Assembly (NCBI GenBank): GCA_937989795.1
Contig: CALKBB010000209.1
Location: forward strand, 1 to 5,827
Reading direction: 5' to 3'
DNA from: an uncultured Collinsella sp.
GTDB lineage: Bacteria; Actinomycetota; Coriobacteriia; Coriobacteriales; Coriobacteriaceae
Length of the DNA stretch: 5,827 nucleotides
How positions within the stretch are numbered: the stretch's first letter is position 1; each line of letters opens with the position of its first letter. The notes under the pieces are model-generated. The model did not search any database. It was not told the DNA's origin and worked only from the letters and a program-made list of their open reading frames with translations. The translations under genes and the position numbers were made by a program. Shown here one piece after another: positions 5,524 to 5,827 of the stretch.

Positions 5524-5827
5524 ATGGCATTTGACTTCACGGGCAAGACCGCGATTGTCACGGGCGGCACTCAGGGCATTGGCCTCGAGATCGCCAAGGG
5601 CATCGTCGCGGGCGGCGGACATGTCGCGCTCATCGCAAGGAACGCTGCTAAGGGCGAGGCCGCTGTGGCCGAGCTTGGCGAGGGCAACAAGTTCTATCAG
5701 CTCGATGTCGCCGATGCGCCCAAGGCGCGCGAGACCGTCGAGCAGATTTTTACGGACCTGCCGCAAACCAACATCCTGATCAACTGCGCTGGCGTCATCA
5801 GCACCAAGAAGTTTGACGAGATCGATG
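5524..5827 (+). CDS. Short-chain dehydrogenase/reductase (SDR), N-terminal part; 3' end outside window
   Basis: Reading from ATG at 5524 gives 101 complete codons with no stop before the edge. The N-terminus is a classical SDR Rossmann fold. The cofactor-binding motif TGGTQGIG (residues 13-20) fits TGxxxGxG. Arg39 at the end of the second strand suggests NADP(H) preference. Asp61-Val62 fits the adenine-contacting DV pair, and NCAG (87-90) is a variant of NNAG. The catalytic Ser, Tyr and Lys would lie beyond the edge. SDRs are usually about 250 residues, so roughly 40% is present. The substrate cannot be named; sugar-alcohol or ketoacyl reductases share this fold. AAGGGGG (5508-5514) lies nine bases before this ATG. 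In-frame ATGs at 5440 and 5407 are open to this one and could add 28 or 39 residues, but the SDR fold normally begins where the chosen start puts it. The gene is divergent from the regulator gene. Confidence 0.9.
   Translation, partial: MAFDFTGKTAIVTGGTQGIGLEIAKGIVAGGGHVALIARNAAKGEAAVAELGEGNKFYQLDVADAPKARETVEQIFTDLPQTNILINCAGVISTKKFDEID

Noticed and set aside
5377..5766. A 129-codon open frame on the minus strand across the SDR start and its leader.
   Set aside because: It overlaps the SDR coding sequence, which has clear cofactor motifs in the opposite direction, and shows no recognisable domain or ribosome site.

Overview
The window appears to hold DNA of two different styles. Bases from about 600 to the right-hand end look like a Coriobacteriia genome of the Collinsella type. 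That reading rests on GC-rich coding DNA, mixed CTG/CTC leucine codons, GTG starts, tightly overlapping genes and my recollection of the proteins; no search was run. The first ~510 bases end in a compact multi-hairpin intergenic element that I associate with gut Clostridia of the Faecalibacterium/Oscillospiraceae group. The gene fragment beside it uses CTG for nearly all its leucines. The left edge may therefore be transferred DNA or a chimeric assembly join, with the change most likely between about 510 and 600.

Layout from left to right. A 5'-truncated plus-strand gene (2-376) resembles the C-terminal part of a LysR-type effector domain. A 125-bp hairpin-rich element with terminal inverted repeats follows (386-510), then a strong terminator hairpin (527-570) flanked by T runs on both strands. 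It lies between two convergent transcripts.

The centre is one minus-strand operon read from 5271 down to 600: a MarR-family regulator (4822-5271), a 788-residue ABC half-transporter (2459-4825) and a 619-residue ABC half-transporter (600-2459). The genes overlap as GTGA and TAATG, so translation is probably coupled. The two half-transporters complement each other as a heterodimeric type IV exporter (the MdlAB/LmrCD/BmrCD/TM287-288 class). The 619-residue subunit keeps the catalytic Glu and switch His but has an LSQGQ signature. The 788-residue subunit has Asp and Gln at those positions but a VSGGQ signature. This predicts one competent and one degenerate ATP site. The 788-residue subunit also carries about 200 extra residues between TM1 and TM2, predicted to lie outside the membrane. 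The MarR protein probably senses a compound that the pump exports and controls its own operon.

A 252-bp divergent intergenic region (5272-5523) holds two candidate palindromic operators, a plausible plus-strand promoter and a leader hairpin. It is followed by the start of a short-chain dehydrogenase/reductase gene (5524 onward) that runs off the right edge. No tRNA, rRNA, CRISPR array, transposase or phage gene was seen. The best candidates for something unusual are the extracytoplasmic insert of the large ABC subunit and the left-edge junction; the operon itself is of a known general type.
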